From NCBI GenBank assembly GCA_030425285.1, contig JAUIAY010000001.1, positions 1,102,963-1,166,962 on the forward strand: 64,000 bases of DNA. Reading direction: 5' to 3'. The position numbers and the translations under genes are program-made. Source of the stretch: Bacteroidia bacterium. GTDB lineage: Bacteria; Bacteroidota; Bacteroidia; Flavobacteriales; Flavobacteriaceae. Under the pieces are notes generated by a model, which worked only from the letters and a program-made list of their open reading frames with translations, was not told where the DNA came from and ran no database searches. Below are positions 8,824 through 18,148 of the stretch, in pieces (position 1 is the first letter of the stretch; each line of letters starts with the position of its first letter).

Positions 8824-9841
8824 AAGGATAGATTACTTTCCAATCGTTTTTCATGTCGATTACTGTCCAGCCTTTTTCAATGGCTTCATCCAATCCTTTG
8901 TCAAGTTTTCCGATATGGGACTCTCTATCATAAGCCCATTCTCTTTCAGCGTCTGTATGATGTAAATACAATTGGAATGATTTATAAGTATTTGAATCCG
9001 TCCATTGCAACATTTGTAAATCGCCATCAGAGTTTCCTGATGCAAAAACCGGTTTTTTTCCAATAATTTTTTGGATATTTAGAGGTTTGCCTTCTTTGTC
9101 ATCATTATATTCTAATCCAGGTAATCTTTTAATAATTGGGCTTCCATTGTTATAATCGTATTCAGTTTTAACACGACTTCCTAAAATTTGTTCACTTGGA
9201 ATTCCATAAACTTCTGTTACAATAGCTCTCATAAAGTCTACACCACCACCAGAAACAATATAGGTTTTAAAATCGTTGGCTCTCAAATAATCAAGTAATT
9301 CTAACATGGGTTGATAAACCATTTCATTGAATCCCACATTTTTTGTTGGGTGTTTGGCGCTTTTCACCCACTCTTTCACAATAGTTTCAAATTCATCAGT
9401 GGTGACACCTGCATGAGTAGCCATGATGATTTCAACAATGCCTTTCATTCCAGATTCTGTTAAGGCTTTCATATCATCTTCTAAAACCGCCTTGTAAGGT
9501 TGTTGATCTTTCCATTCTGGGTGTTCAGGTGCCAAAGCTTTTACTCTGTCCATAGCAAAAAATAATTGAAAATAAGCTGGTTGCTCACCCCAAAGATTGC
9601 CATCATTATCAAAGGTGGATATACGGTTTGCAACTGGGATAAAGCTTGCGCTATTGGAGTTTGTCACATCTTCAACATAATCCATGATGGCTTTTTTAGT
9701 TTTTCCATCATTCCAAGAGGGTAAGGGGTCTACTTCTTCTACAGTATCAATAACTGTTTCAGGTCCAGTGATTGTTTTGGGTTCTTCCTTACATGCCATT
9801 AAGGTTAATATAATTCCTATTAGTGCTAAGTACTTTTTCAT
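8810..9841 (-). CDS. HAD-superfamily phosphatase-like lipoprotein
   Basis: A 343-residue lipoprotein (lipidation at Cys17, LTLMAC) with the haloacid-dehalogenase core. Motif I is FDNDGNLW with nucleophile Asp78 and general acid Asp80; motif II is IVSGGG; motif III is ASGNSDGD. The arrangement is closest to phosphoserine-phosphatase-like HAD hydrolases, but export to the envelope argues against a role in serine synthesis. The substrate is unknown. It is translationally close to the Crp-type regulator (14-base overlap). The terminator at 9859-9887 separates it from the sulfatase gene upstream. Confidence 0.85.
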   Translation of the reverse strand: MKKYLALIGIILTLMACKEEPKTITGPETVIDTVEEVDPLPSWNDGKTKKAIMDYVEDVTNSNSASFIPVANRISTFDNDGNLWGEQPAYFQLFFAMDRVKALAPEHPEWKDQQPYKAVLEDDMKALTESGMKGIVEIIMATHAGVTTDEFETIVKEWVKSAKHPTKNVGFNEMVYQPMLELLDYLRANDFKTYIVSGGGVDFMRAIVTEVYGIPSEQILGSRVKTEYDYNNGSPIIKRLPGLEYNDDKEGKPLNIQKIIGKKPVFASGNSDGDLQMLQWTDSNTYKSFQLYLHHTDAEREWAYDRESHIGKLDKGLDEAIEKGWTVIDMKNDWKVIYPFELK

Positions 9842-9858
9842 AATTGCTTTTCTAAATA

Positions 9859-9887
9859 AAAAGACAGGTTATTAGCCTGTCTTTTTG
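9859..9887 (-). terminator. Terminator after the second sulfatase gene
   Basis: An AAAAAGACAGG/CCTGTCTTTTT hairpin with a short loop, with A-run and T-run on opposite sides, so it can work in either direction. On the minus strand it lies 13 bases beyond the sulfatase stop at 9900. Confidence 0.9.
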
Positions 9888-9899
9888 TTAAACATGTTT

Positions 9900-11459
9900 T
9901 TAATTACTTTTTGTAACCATAGCTTCTATTTGCTTTTCAACTTTTCCTAAACTCCAATCACCAGCTGTTTGACTTGGAGGGTATTCTTTAAATGTTGAAA
10001 GGAAATTAAAAGCATAGCTTTGAATGGCTATTAAGATATAAGCTCTATCAATATACCAGTCATAATAGGTATTTGACCCTTTATAAGCTTTTTCAAATGG
10101 ATCACGACGTAAATTAGTCAATAGCGGTGCTCTTAATTCAACAAAAGGTTCTAGCCATATTTGTAGTTGACGTGCTCTATTTTCTAAAAATGTTGCCTTC
10201 CAGTCACCGTGTCTTAATGCGGCAATTGAACCACCATCATTGACATAAATAAACCCTTCTCTAGGTGATTCTTTGGATTTGCCAGTTAAATAATCCAATT
10301 GATTATAACCATCAATATGATTTTTGTAAGATCGCCCATTAAGGGTCGCGCCTTTCTTTAATTGTTCTTTCACATTTGGATTTCCAGCAATAGCAGCAAA
10401 AGTTGGTAGCCAATCTTCATGAGCAACCAAACCGTTTAAAGTAACATCAGCAGGGAAGTGTCCTGGCCAGCGAACAAAAGCAGGTACTCTATAGGCCCCT
10501 TCCCAATTGGAGTTTTTCTCACCATGAAATGGTGTTGTTCCAGCATCAGGCCAGGTATTGTAATGTGGCCCATTATCTGTTGAATACATTACAATAGTAT
10601 TATCGGCAATTCCAAGTTCATCTAGCAAATCTAAAAGCTGACCAACATGCATATCGTGCTCGATCATACCATCTGTGTACTCGTCGTTACCTGGATTACG
10701 CATGTCTTCTTTTACATGCGTTCTGAAATGCATACGTGTTGCATTCCACCAAGTAAAAAACGGTTTACCAGCTTCATGTTGTTCTCTAATAAAACGCTTG
10801 GCTTCTTCTAGAGTTTCATAATCAACATTTTCCATACGTTTTTTGGTCAATGGCCCTGTATCTTCAATTCTTTGTCCTCCTTTACCATCAGCCCAACTGT
10901 GAATAACACCACGAGGACCAAATTTTTCTCTGAAAGTTTGCCCATCTTTTAAAATCATGTCACCTGGATAGTCGAAGTTTTCAGGCTCTTCTTCAGCATT
11001 AAGATGATATAGATTTCCGAAGAACTCATCAAAGCCATGCATGGTCGGCAAGTGTTCATCTAAATCACCTTGGTGATTTTTACCAAACTGTCCTGTAGTA
11101 TAACCTTGACTTTTAAGTACCGTTGCCATGGTAACATCTGTTTTTTGCCAACCTTCTTTTGCTCCTGGCATACCTACTTTAGTCATACCTGAACGTACAG
11201 GAACACTTCCTCCTATAAAAGCAGCTCGACCTGCTGTACAGCTTTGTTGGGCATAATAGTCGGTAAAACCAACTCCCTCTTTGGCAATGCGATCAATATT
11301 TGGGGTTTTGTATCCCATCATACCACGATTGTTATGGCTAATGTTCCATGTGCCAATATCATCTCCCCAAATTACGAGAATATTGGGTTTTTTGTTGTTT
11401 TGCGAAACTGCCAGCAAGGGAACTAATGCTAGCAAAAAAAGGATGTTTAATTTTTTCAT
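9900..11459 (-). CDS. Arylsulfatase, periplasmic, CTAGR type
   Basis: A 519-residue sulfatase with a cleavable signal peptide (MKKLNILFLLALVPLLAVSQ) and no lipobox. Metal ligands are in IWGDDIGTWN (Asp33, Asp34), and the formylglycine site is CTAGR at 74-78. Ala replaces the usual Pro, a variant accepted by FGE. The motif STDNGPHYNTWPDAG supplies the second acid group. Its catalytic domain is clearly divergent from the lipoprotein sulfatase at 5690, so the two are probably not recent duplicates. It probably shares a transcript with the DUF748 gene 64 bases upstream. Confidence 0.92.
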   Translation of the reverse strand: MKKLNILFLLALVPLLAVSQNNKKPNILVIWGDDIGTWNISHNNRGMMGYKTPNIDRIAKEGVGFTDYYAQQSCTAGRAAFIGGSVPVRSGMTKVGMPGAKEGWQKTDVTMATVLKSQGYTTGQFGKNHQGDLDEHLPTMHGFDEFFGNLYHLNAEEEPENFDYPGDMILKDGQTFREKFGPRGVIHSWADGKGGQRIEDTGPLTKKRMENVDYETLEEAKRFIREQHEAGKPFFTWWNATRMHFRTHVKEDMRNPGNDEYTDGMIEHDMHVGQLLDLLDELGIADNTIVMYSTDNGPHYNTWPDAGTTPFHGEKNSNWEGAYRVPAFVRWPGHFPADVTLNGLVAHEDWLPTFAAIAGNPNVKEQLKKGATLNGRSYKNHIDGYNQLDYLTGKSKESPREGFIYVNDGGSIAALRHGDWKATFLENRARQLQIWLEPFVELRAPLLTNLRRDPFEKAYKGSNTYYDWYIDRAYILIAIQSYAFNFLSTFKEYPPSQTAGDWSLGKVEKQIEAMVTKSN

Positions 11460-11523
11460 AAAGTCTTGAATTTTAATTGAATATAACGGTTTTTAAGTAA
11501 ATTTTAATTATTTGAAATTAAGT

Positions 11524-13701
11524 TTAGTCTGTGAAATTAAGACTATCTAGCATACCAAACGTAATTTCAAAGCGGTTTGTTGACTTGTTGTTATCAGGGT
11601 TGTTATTATCTGCTTGCTTAACTTCAATATTAGTGTTGCTGTCTAAAGATTTTAGATAACTTGTCATGTTGTCAATGAGTTTGTTGTTGTATTCTTCTGT
11701 TAGTGAGTTAATATCTTTAGGTTCCAATATTTTTAAGGCAGCTTCCTCTAGGCCTAATGAATCGGTTGCTACTTTTTCTAAAATGTACTTTTTGAACTCT
11801 TTTTTATCGTCTAGATAATTTTTATTGGTGTCTTCATAATATTGCTTGCCTACTTCTGAAAACATTATGGCTTCCTTCTGTAAATCCGTATCAACATATT
11901 GTTGCAGGGTGATTTTAAGCCCTACTTTTTGCTTCTCCATTTCAAGAAGTTTGCCGAGCTTTACTTTAATGGAATCATTTGGGATTGTATCGTTGAATTC
12001 AAAATTAAGTTCTTTGTATTCTTTTGGATCTACGTTTACTAAATTGGCAATTGAATTTACAGGGTTTGAAACGGTACCAGTAATTTTATTTTTAATAGTT
12101 GTCCAGATTATCTTTCCAATATTTATTTCAGGGTCGTTTAGATTGCCGCGAACGGGTAATTGTAAATTTACATCTCCGTTTTTGTCTTTTAATAAAAATA
12201 GAGCAAATTTTAACGGGAGCTTGTATAGGCCCTTTTTAGTGTTGTCAATATCTACATTTTCAATTTTTAAAACATTTTCACTTTCAATATTGCCATTGGT
12301 GATTTTTGATTTAGAGAAATAAAAGAAATCCCCAACCAGAATATTGTGACCGGTATAGTGTTTTGAATACACATTAATATCAGAAAGCAAAAAATCTTTA
12401 ATTGATAAATCTAAATCTAGATTGTTATAGTCAGAAGGGTTAAAGCCTAATTTAGCCAAAAGAGTTCCTCGATTATTCAATAGCATCGATGAGTAAATGT
12501 CTAACCAAGTAGCATCGCTTTTAATGTCACCAGAATTAATTTTTATATCGCTTAAGTGATAGTTAAAAGTTTGTCCTGTTAAATTGTCACTGTAATCCAT
12601 AATGCCATTATTTACATCTAAATGGTTTATGGTGTAATACAGATTAGAGCTCATGCTATCAGATGCTTGCGAAGATTCATGTTCTTGGTTTGAAGAACTT
12701 TCATTTTGGTCTAATTTAAACAACTTAAAAAGGTTGTTAGTAATAGAGTCCATTTCAAAATACACATAGGGTTGTGTGAAATTCAATGAATCAATGGCGT
12801 AAAAGCTATTGGCATAATCTATTTTTTGAAGGTTGCAATCAATTCTTTTAGAGGTTAGAATATCTCTGTTGCTTTTGTCGGTCATTATAAAGTCATTAAT
12901 ATCAATATGTCCAGATACTATGGCTTTAATGGCTTCATTTGTATTTCCTTCAATAGTTATATTAGAATTTAAGAGTCCTTCAAGTTTGTTGATTTCGGCA
13001 TATTCTAACACATATTCATAAAAAGGTTCTAAATTTAAGTTCCTGATGTTAATTTGTGAATCGAAATCACCACTAACTGGGTCAACATTCGAAATAGATT
13101 CAAAGTATCCACCATTCTTGAAATTAAATTTTATATCGGCATTACTTTTTTCTTCTTGATTCCATCCAATAAATGGTATGAAAAAAGAAAAATCATCAAT
13201 GTGTGTTGTATGGTTGATGTCTTGATTCTCAAAGATGAAATTAGCTTCTTTGAGTTCAATATTTGAAAGCAGATATTTAAAAAGTTCTACTTCTTCAACT
13301 TCCACTTCTTCTTTTAAGGTGTCGGGATTTGAGGTGTGATAGGCTAGTAGATCATCAAAATTGAAGGTTGAATCTTTCATAACAGTTTTTACCATTAAAC
13401 CTTTTAGATAAAATTGGTCAAAAGCTTTAGTATTGCTTATTAACTTGAGAGGTTCAAGGTTAATAACAAGTGTATCAAAAGAATTAAAGACATCTTTATC
13501 ATTTTGTTCAAACATTTTAAAGTCAAAAACTTTAATGGTACTTGTAAAATAGTTGTACTTAATTTGATTGATACTAACTTGACGTCCAATAAGTTCTTTA
13601 CTATTTTTTACAATGTAGTTTTTAGCTATAGTTGGTAAAAAGAATAATAATAAGAATACTAAGAAGACAACGACTAGCAATATTTTCTTCTTTTTACCCA
13701 T
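11524..13701 (-). CDS. DUF748/AsmA-like envelope protein
   Basis: A 725-residue protein with one N-terminal membrane helix (after a KKKK stretch, residues 7-27) and a long periplasmic beta-rich part. The order of motifs, including the region after IGRQVSINQIKYNYF and the C-terminal stretch with LPVRGNLNDPEINIGKIIWT, matches DUF748, a relative of AsmA/TamB bridge-like proteins. Such proteins are thought to affect outer-membrane lipid or protein transport; that is family knowledge. The C-terminus is rich in Asn and Asp. It sits between the DUF6515 gene and the sulfatase gene, with gaps of 34 and 64 bases. Confidence 0.8.
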   Translation of the reverse strand: MGKKKKILLVVVFLVFLLLFFLPTIAKNYIVKNSKELIGRQVSINQIKYNYFTSTIKVFDFKMFEQNDKDVFNSFDTLVINLEPLKLISNTKAFDQFYLKGLMVKTVMKDSTFNFDDLLAYHTSNPDTLKEEVEVEEVELFKYLLSNIELKEANFIFENQDINHTTHIDDFSFFIPFIGWNQEEKSNADIKFNFKNGGYFESISNVDPVSGDFDSQINIRNLNLEPFYEYVLEYAEINKLEGLLNSNITIEGNTNEAIKAIVSGHIDINDFIMTDKSNRDILTSKRIDCNLQKIDYANSFYAIDSLNFTQPYVYFEMDSITNNLFKLFKLDQNESSSNQEHESSQASDSMSSNLYYTINHLDVNNGIMDYSDNLTGQTFNYHLSDIKINSGDIKSDATWLDIYSSMLLNNRGTLLAKLGFNPSDYNNLDLDLSIKDFLLSDINVYSKHYTGHNILVGDFFYFSKSKITNGNIESENVLKIENVDIDNTKKGLYKLPLKFALFLLKDKNGDVNLQLPVRGNLNDPEINIGKIIWTTIKNKITGTVSNPVNSIANLVNVDPKEYKELNFEFNDTIPNDSIKVKLGKLLEMEKQKVGLKITLQQYVDTDLQKEAIMFSEVGKQYYEDTNKNYLDDKKEFKKYILEKVATDSLGLEEAALKILEPKDINSLTEEYNNKLIDNMTSYLKSLDSNTNIEVKQADNNNPDNNKSTNRFEITFGMLDSLNFTD

Positions 13702-13735
13702 GACCTATATAGAAATTATAAGTACCTTCTAAAAT

Positions 13736-14845
13736 TTATTCTTTCTTGACTTCTACAATTTCATACATATCCTTACCATCTACTTGAATGGGTTGATAAT
13801 AGGTTTCTCCAAATTGTACATAGGTAACATCACCAATTTTAACTTCTTCACCTCCTTCGGGCAATCCAGGTACAATGGTTCCTGCGGTGGCTGGAACTAC
13901 AATATAGCCATCTTTGTTTTGCTCGTAGAAAGCACCACCGTAATAATAATTAGTAGTGTTATTTACCTCTACTTTTTCGGCTTCTTTAGGTATTTCAGGA
14001 ACTTGAGCTCCAACAGGTGCTTGAACGGCTACAAAACCATCTTCTGTTTTAAGATAATAATTACCATTTTCATAATGGTATTCATCATCATCGTCATCAT
14101 CGTCATCGTTAACAATACTTACAATAATGGCAGTTGTTGCCAAGGTGGTTACAAAATAACCCCAAGGATGGTAATAAGGCCCCCAATAAAAAGGAACAAA
14201 AGGATGATAGAAATATGGTCTGTGACAATAGTAATGAAATCCACCATAAGCATAAGGTGGTCTTACATAAGCTCGAGGGCTAGGTCTAACCACAGTGTTG
14301 CGTCTATTTATATTAATATTCTTGCTGTTGTCAATATTAATGTTCCGGTTTCCGCTATTTATGTTATTATGGCCTCTATTTCCAGATCCTATATTGCCAG
14401 AATTTCTATTGCCACTTCTATCTTTTATATTGGATGTTTTTTTATTTCGAGTATTTAGTTTCGGGGCTGAATTAGAGGTGTTTTTATTCCCAATTTTAGA
14501 TTTTCCAGTTGTTGCCCTGTTAGTGGTTTTATTAGTGGTACGGTTTTTAGAAAAATCACGACTATTGGTTTTGGCGTGACCACCATTAATAGAATGTGAT
14601 GGTGTTCTGCTTGTAGTTGCTGGTCTTGTAGTTGCTCTATTTGAGCTTCTATTCATAGTAGCTCGATTGTTAGATGGTCTACTGGTAGATCTTGACATAG
14701 AATGACTAGCACCATGAGAAATAGAACGACCACCACCTCGCGACATACCATGTCCCATACGTTGCGCCAATATTTCCGATGGGATGATTAATGCAATAAA
14801 TACTAAAGTTAAACCGAGAATTTGTTTTATATTTTTTGTTTTCAT
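13736..14845 (-). CDS. DUF6515-like exported low-complexity protein
   Basis: A 369-residue exported protein. After a signal peptide (about 1-27, ending EILAQ) comes a Ser/Arg/Asn/Thr-rich basic region (30-185) with repeats of SRS, NRG and TTN type. An aromatic Pro/Tyr/His block follows (residues 190-225), then a hydrophobic helix, a run of eight Asp, and two to three repeated beta modules with the pattern GYYLKTEDGFVAVQAPVGA. This layout fits DUF6515. The function is unknown. The charge segregation (basic N-half, acidic middle) is striking and may bind sulfated or phosphorylated surface polymers, which is speculation. Confidence 0.7.
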   Translation of the reverse strand: MKTKNIKQILGLTLVFIALIIPSEILAQRMGHGMSRGGGRSISHGASHSMSRSTSRPSNNRATMNRSSNRATTRPATTSRTPSHSINGGHAKTNSRDFSKNRTTNKTTNRATTGKSKIGNKNTSNSAPKLNTRNKKTSNIKDRSGNRNSGNIGSGNRGHNNINSGNRNINIDNSKNININRRNTVVRPSPRAYVRPPYAYGGFHYYCHRPYFYHPFVPFYWGPYYHPWGYFVTTLATTAIIVSIVNDDDDDDDDEYHYENGNYYLKTEDGFVAVQAPVGAQVPEIPKEAEKVEVNNTTNYYYGGAFYEQNKDGYIVVPATAGTIVPGLPEGGEEVKIGDVTYVQFGETYYQPIQVDGKDMYEIVEVKKE

Positions 14846-14872
14846 TTTAGTTTGTTTGGCAAAAGTTTAGAA

Positions 14873-15601
14873 TTAGGATTTTTTTAAAATACTGATTAAA
14901 TGAGCATTTGGAGGTGGCAAAAAGTCAAATACTGAATCTGGAATATTAGGATTCAGGTTCCAATTACTAAATGTCGCTTCGTATTGAAGATTCGATTTGT
15001 TTTTGTAAATCATCACGAAGTGTTTAGGCAATAAATAGGTTTTACTTGATATCCACAGCTGAACGTTCAAATCGGAATTGGTTGCCATAATATGATAACA
15101 TTCTTCATCACCTATAAGCTTCTTACCTAGAAATTGAATGGAATCAAATTGCTCCATCATATCATCGGTGAAATTTGGATAAAAGAAATCAGCTGCAGGA
15201 AATTGAAAATCGTAATTGATGTGCATTTCATCAATCATTTCAAGAGTGGTTTCGGGAGCATCAAGAGTAACGTAATTGTTTTCATCAAAGTTGTAATATG
15301 ATAGGTATTCACCGTCATACCAAAACCCTTTGTTGCCATCTGTTCCTTGAATTTTAGCCATAAGTTTGTTTGGTCCAGAAAAAGAAACCGAACATTTTGA
15401 ATAGTGCTTTTCAATATTGTTTTCAGTATTTATTCTATCGATAGAATTGTTGAGGTCAAAGGAAACGGATTCTAAATCTCCGATAATGTCTGCCATTTTA
15501 TCTAAAACAAAAATAGCAGTTGAGTCATGGTCTTTTGTAACCTGCGAAAATGCAAAAACTGTGAAAAGTAGAAAATAAAGTAATAAAAAAGTGTTTTTCA
15601 T
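14873..15601 (-). CDS. DUF2092-family periplasmic protein
   Basis: A 242-residue protein with a signal peptide (MKNTFLLLYFLLFTVFAFSQ). It has the half-barrel layout of DUF2092, related to LolA/LolB lipoprotein-binding folds: a helix with LDKMADIIGDLESVSF, then repeated strands including GKKLIGDEECYHIMATN. Such proteins are proposed to bind lipids or lipoproteins in the periplasm. It is the first gene of the minus-strand run DUF2092-DUF6515-DUF748-sulfatase, with a 27-base gap to the next gene. The 138 bases upstream (15602-15739) are AT-rich with no recognisable element. Confidence 0.8.
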   Translation of the reverse strand: MKNTFLLLYFLLFTVFAFSQVTKDHDSTAIFVLDKMADIIGDLESVSFDLNNSIDRINTENNIEKHYSKCSVSFSGPNKLMAKIQGTDGNKGFWYDGEYLSYYNFDENNYVTLDAPETTLEMIDEMHINYDFQFPAADFFYPNFTDDMMEQFDSIQFLGKKLIGDEECYHIMATNSDLNVQLWISSKTYLLPKHFVMIYKNKSNLQYEATFSNWNLNPNIPDSVFDFLPPPNAHLISILKKS

Positions 15602-15739
15602 AATTTGGTTGGTTGAAAAATATCAATTTATTGAAATTGCCAATATGTAAGAAAATAAAGATAGTTAATTTATTTCAAATCAGAAAGTTCTAATGGAAGA
15701 CAATTTTAAAATTAACGGTTTTTTAAAAATGAGATGTTC

Positions 15740-16636
15740 CTAGTCAGAACATTTTACCAGACTTGATAAAAATCTAACTTCTTTTAAATGTGAAGAAAAA
15801 ATTTGTGCTCCTTTACTATTTAAATGGCTAATGTCTCCAAAATAACTATCATCATCAAAGTAGTTTGAATAGTTAATTAAAGTGGCATTTGGCATAAATT
15901 CCGATGCAAAATCACAATACAGCTTTTTGTTGGCTTGAAGATCTTTATCCATTTTTGGATGGATTGGCGCATTTAATAAAATGAGCTTAATATTATTGTC
16001 TTGACAATAATCATAAATCTTTAAAAGATATTTGTCTTGATACTTTGGAGCTTTATTTCTTTTGTTGATATAATAATTAGGGTCATATTTATTTAATGAT
16101 TCCTTTAATTTGTCTCTGTCAGATTTTATGTAGCATCCTAAATACGGATAACCTTTGAGCATAATTTTTAGACTGTGGACAATTACTTGAGGTGTATGGG
16201 TAATTACGGATTTTGGATTCGATTTTAGTAAGTCTATATAATCGTTGAAGGTGAACAAAAAGAAATGATCCCGCATTTTAAATTTTATCTTGTCATCAGC
16301 TGAAAACCAATTTACACGATACTCTGAAAAATCCTCATAGGAATAACCAAGGATAACAGTGTCTATTTGCTTGTTTCGGTTGGCGATTTCCCTAACTTTT
16401 AAATAGCTGTAAAAATATCCTGAACCACTTTGGGAAACATTGAATGCTTGTGGAACAATGTCATCATCAAAGGCGTATTCCAAATGCGAACTACCAACTA
16501 CTAGCATATTTTTATTTTGGTCAATTGTGAAATCAAAAAAATGACGTGCCACAAAGTGGGTGATTAATACCAGACTAACAACAGTCACTACTGTAATACC
16601 AAAGATTTTAATACTATTTTTAATGAATTTTTTCAT
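15740..16636 (-). CDS. SGNH-hydrolase-like membrane-anchored acyltransferase partner
   Basis: A 298-residue protein with one N-terminal membrane anchor (about 3-30) and a periplasmic SGNH-like domain. The nucleophile block is VVGSSHLEYAF and the C-terminal catalytic pair is DISHLNSKG (Asp and His three apart). It is encoded one base after the MBOAT gene, the usual pairing for O-acetylation of cell-surface polysaccharides: the membrane protein moves the acyl group and the SGNH partner transfers it. The open frame extends to 16678, but the Met at 16636 abuts the MBOAT stop and puts the anchor at the N-terminus, so it is preferred. The acceptor is unknown. Confidence 0.8.
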   Translation of the reverse strand: MKKFIKNSIKIFGITVVTVVSLVLITHFVARHFFDFTIDQNKNMLVVGSSHLEYAFDDDIVPQAFNVSQSGSGYFYSYLKVREIANRNKQIDTVILGYSYEDFSEYRVNWFSADDKIKFKMRDHFFLFTFNDYIDLLKSNPKSVITHTPQVIVHSLKIMLKGYPYLGCYIKSDRDKLKESLNKYDPNYYINKRNKAPKYQDKYLLKIYDYCQDNNIKLILLNAPIHPKMDKDLQANKKLYCDFASEFMPNATLINYSNYFDDDSYFGDISHLNSKGAQIFSSHLKEVRFLSSLVKCSD

Positions 16637-16637
16637 C

Positions 16638-18080
16638 TTAAAACTGAAAATATATAAACTCTTGCTGCGAATTCCCAAAAACTAGGATGACCAAAATAAT
16701 CATCAAATACATACTCCACCTTAAAGGTTTGGAAAATTTTGAGGGGTTTATTTCTAAACCATGTTCCTTTTCACGTTGCAACCATTCAACAACAATCAAA
16801 GCTGCAATAAAACCTAAATACATAATATTGATTCCCATATAATCGGGTAGCCCAAAAAGGGATTTAGTGAATAGCCTTGATAAATAACTAAAAGCTGCGC
16901 TAACATTTTCAGCTCTAAAGAAAACCCAAGCAACAACAGTAATAAAAAACGTGATGCCCATTTGGGATAGTTCTTTTGCATTGGCAAATAGCCTGCCTTC
17001 TGCAACTGTGTTAGTGTTAATTCTATTTTTATGTAATAACATAAGTGGTAGAAAATACAGCGCATTTAAAAAACCCCAAACTATAAAAGTCCAATTGGCA
17101 CCATGCCAAAAACCACTAACTAAAAAAATGATAAAGATATTTCTAATCTTTTTTAGTGTACTGCCTTTACTGCCTCCTAAAGGAATATATAGGTAATCCC
17201 TAAACCATGTGGATAAAGAAATGTGCCATCGCCTCCAAAACTCTGCAATATCTCTTGAGAAATAAGGAAACGCAAAATTTTTCATGAGATTAAAACCAAA
17301 TAACCTTGAAACACCTATGGCAATATCAGAGTAGCCAGAAAAATCACAATAAATTTGAAAAGCAAATAATATGCCACCCAACAATAGTGTGCTACCATTA
17401 AAGTCGTGATAGTTGTCAAAAATATCATTTACATATACAGCACAGTTGTCGGCAATGACGATTTTTTTAAAGAATCCCCAAAGTATTTGGCGCATACCAT
17501 CTGATGCCTTTTCGTAATTAAAAACTCTTTTTATGCTGAATTGAGGAAGTAGATTTGAGGCTCTTTCAATAGGTCCTGCAACCAATTGTGGAAAGAAACT
17601 TACGAATGCAAAAAAGGAGATTATATCTTTAGTTGGTTCTAATTTGTTCCTGTAAACATCAATGGTATAGCTTAATGTTTGAAATGTATAGAAACTAATG
17701 CCTACAGGAAGAATAATATTCAAACGGTTTGCGTGAATTGGATTGCCAAAAAAAGTAAAAGCTTGTTCAAAGCTTTCTACAAAAAAATTATAGTACTTAA
17801 ATACCCCCAGTAAACCTAAATTCACACATAAACTTAAAATCAAGAGGATTCTTCTTTTGAGCTTGGAATGGGATTTGCCCATTACATTTCCAATAGAAAA
17901 GTCTATTAAAGAACTGAAAGCTATTAAAGTCAAAAAGCGCCAATCCCACCATCCGTAAAACACGTAGCTAGCAATAAGAAGGAATAGATTTTGAAACTTT
18001 AAATTACGATTGGTTACAAACCAATAGAGTAAGAATACAATAGGTAGGAATATTACAAAGTCTATTGAATTAAATAGCAT
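16638..18080 (-). CDS. MBOAT-family membrane O-acyltransferase (AlgI/DltB-like)
   Basis: A 480-residue polytopic protein with about 11 membrane segments. It carries MBOAT landmarks: YTFQTLSYTIDVYR, FPQLVAGPI, CDFSGYSDIAIG, FWRRWHISLSTWFRDYLYIP, and the catalytic His in SGFWHGANWTF. This family moves acetyl groups across the inner membrane for alginate, teichoic acid or peptidoglycan modification. The frame is open to 18104, but the start at 18080 (MLFNSIDFVIFLPIVF) begins as AlgI-type proteins do. It follows rodA by 68 bases on the same strand and probably continues the wall-synthesis transcript. Confidence 0.9.
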   Translation of the reverse strand: MLFNSIDFVIFLPIVFLLYWFVTNRNLKFQNLFLLIASYVFYGWWDWRFLTLIAFSSLIDFSIGNVMGKSHSKLKRRILLILSLCVNLGLLGVFKYYNFFVESFEQAFTFFGNPIHANRLNIILPVGISFYTFQTLSYTIDVYRNKLEPTKDIISFFAFVSFFPQLVAGPIERASNLLPQFSIKRVFNYEKASDGMRQILWGFFKKIVIADNCAVYVNDIFDNYHDFNGSTLLLGGILFAFQIYCDFSGYSDIAIGVSRLFGFNLMKNFAFPYFSRDIAEFWRRWHISLSTWFRDYLYIPLGGSKGSTLKKIRNIFIIFLVSGFWHGANWTFIVWGFLNALYFLPLMLLHKNRINTNTVAEGRLFANAKELSQMGITFFITVVAWVFFRAENVSAAFSYLSRLFTKSLFGLPDYMGINIMYLGFIAALIVVEWLQREKEHGLEINPSKFSKPLRWSMYLMIILVILVFGNSQQEFIYFQF

Positions 18081-18148
18081 TGGTACAGTTGGTTGTTTTA
18101 GCAATATTATGAAAGTTTGTGTAAAATGCTAAAACAAAAGTGATTAAA

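Noticed and set aside
11846-12322. 158-residue plus-strand frame opposite the DUF748 gene
   Set aside because: It is the complement of a confidently assigned gene, and its Ser/Phe-rich composition is typical of a shadow frame.
14295-14579. Hydrophobic plus-strand frame opposite the DUF6515 gene
   Set aside because: The hydrophobic sequence is the complement of the Asn/Ser-rich repeats and has no independent support.
3703-15601. Polysaccharide-utilisation locus for sulfated glycans
   Set aside because: Sulfatases are present, but there is no SusC/SusD pair, glycoside hydrolase, lyase or hybrid sensor.
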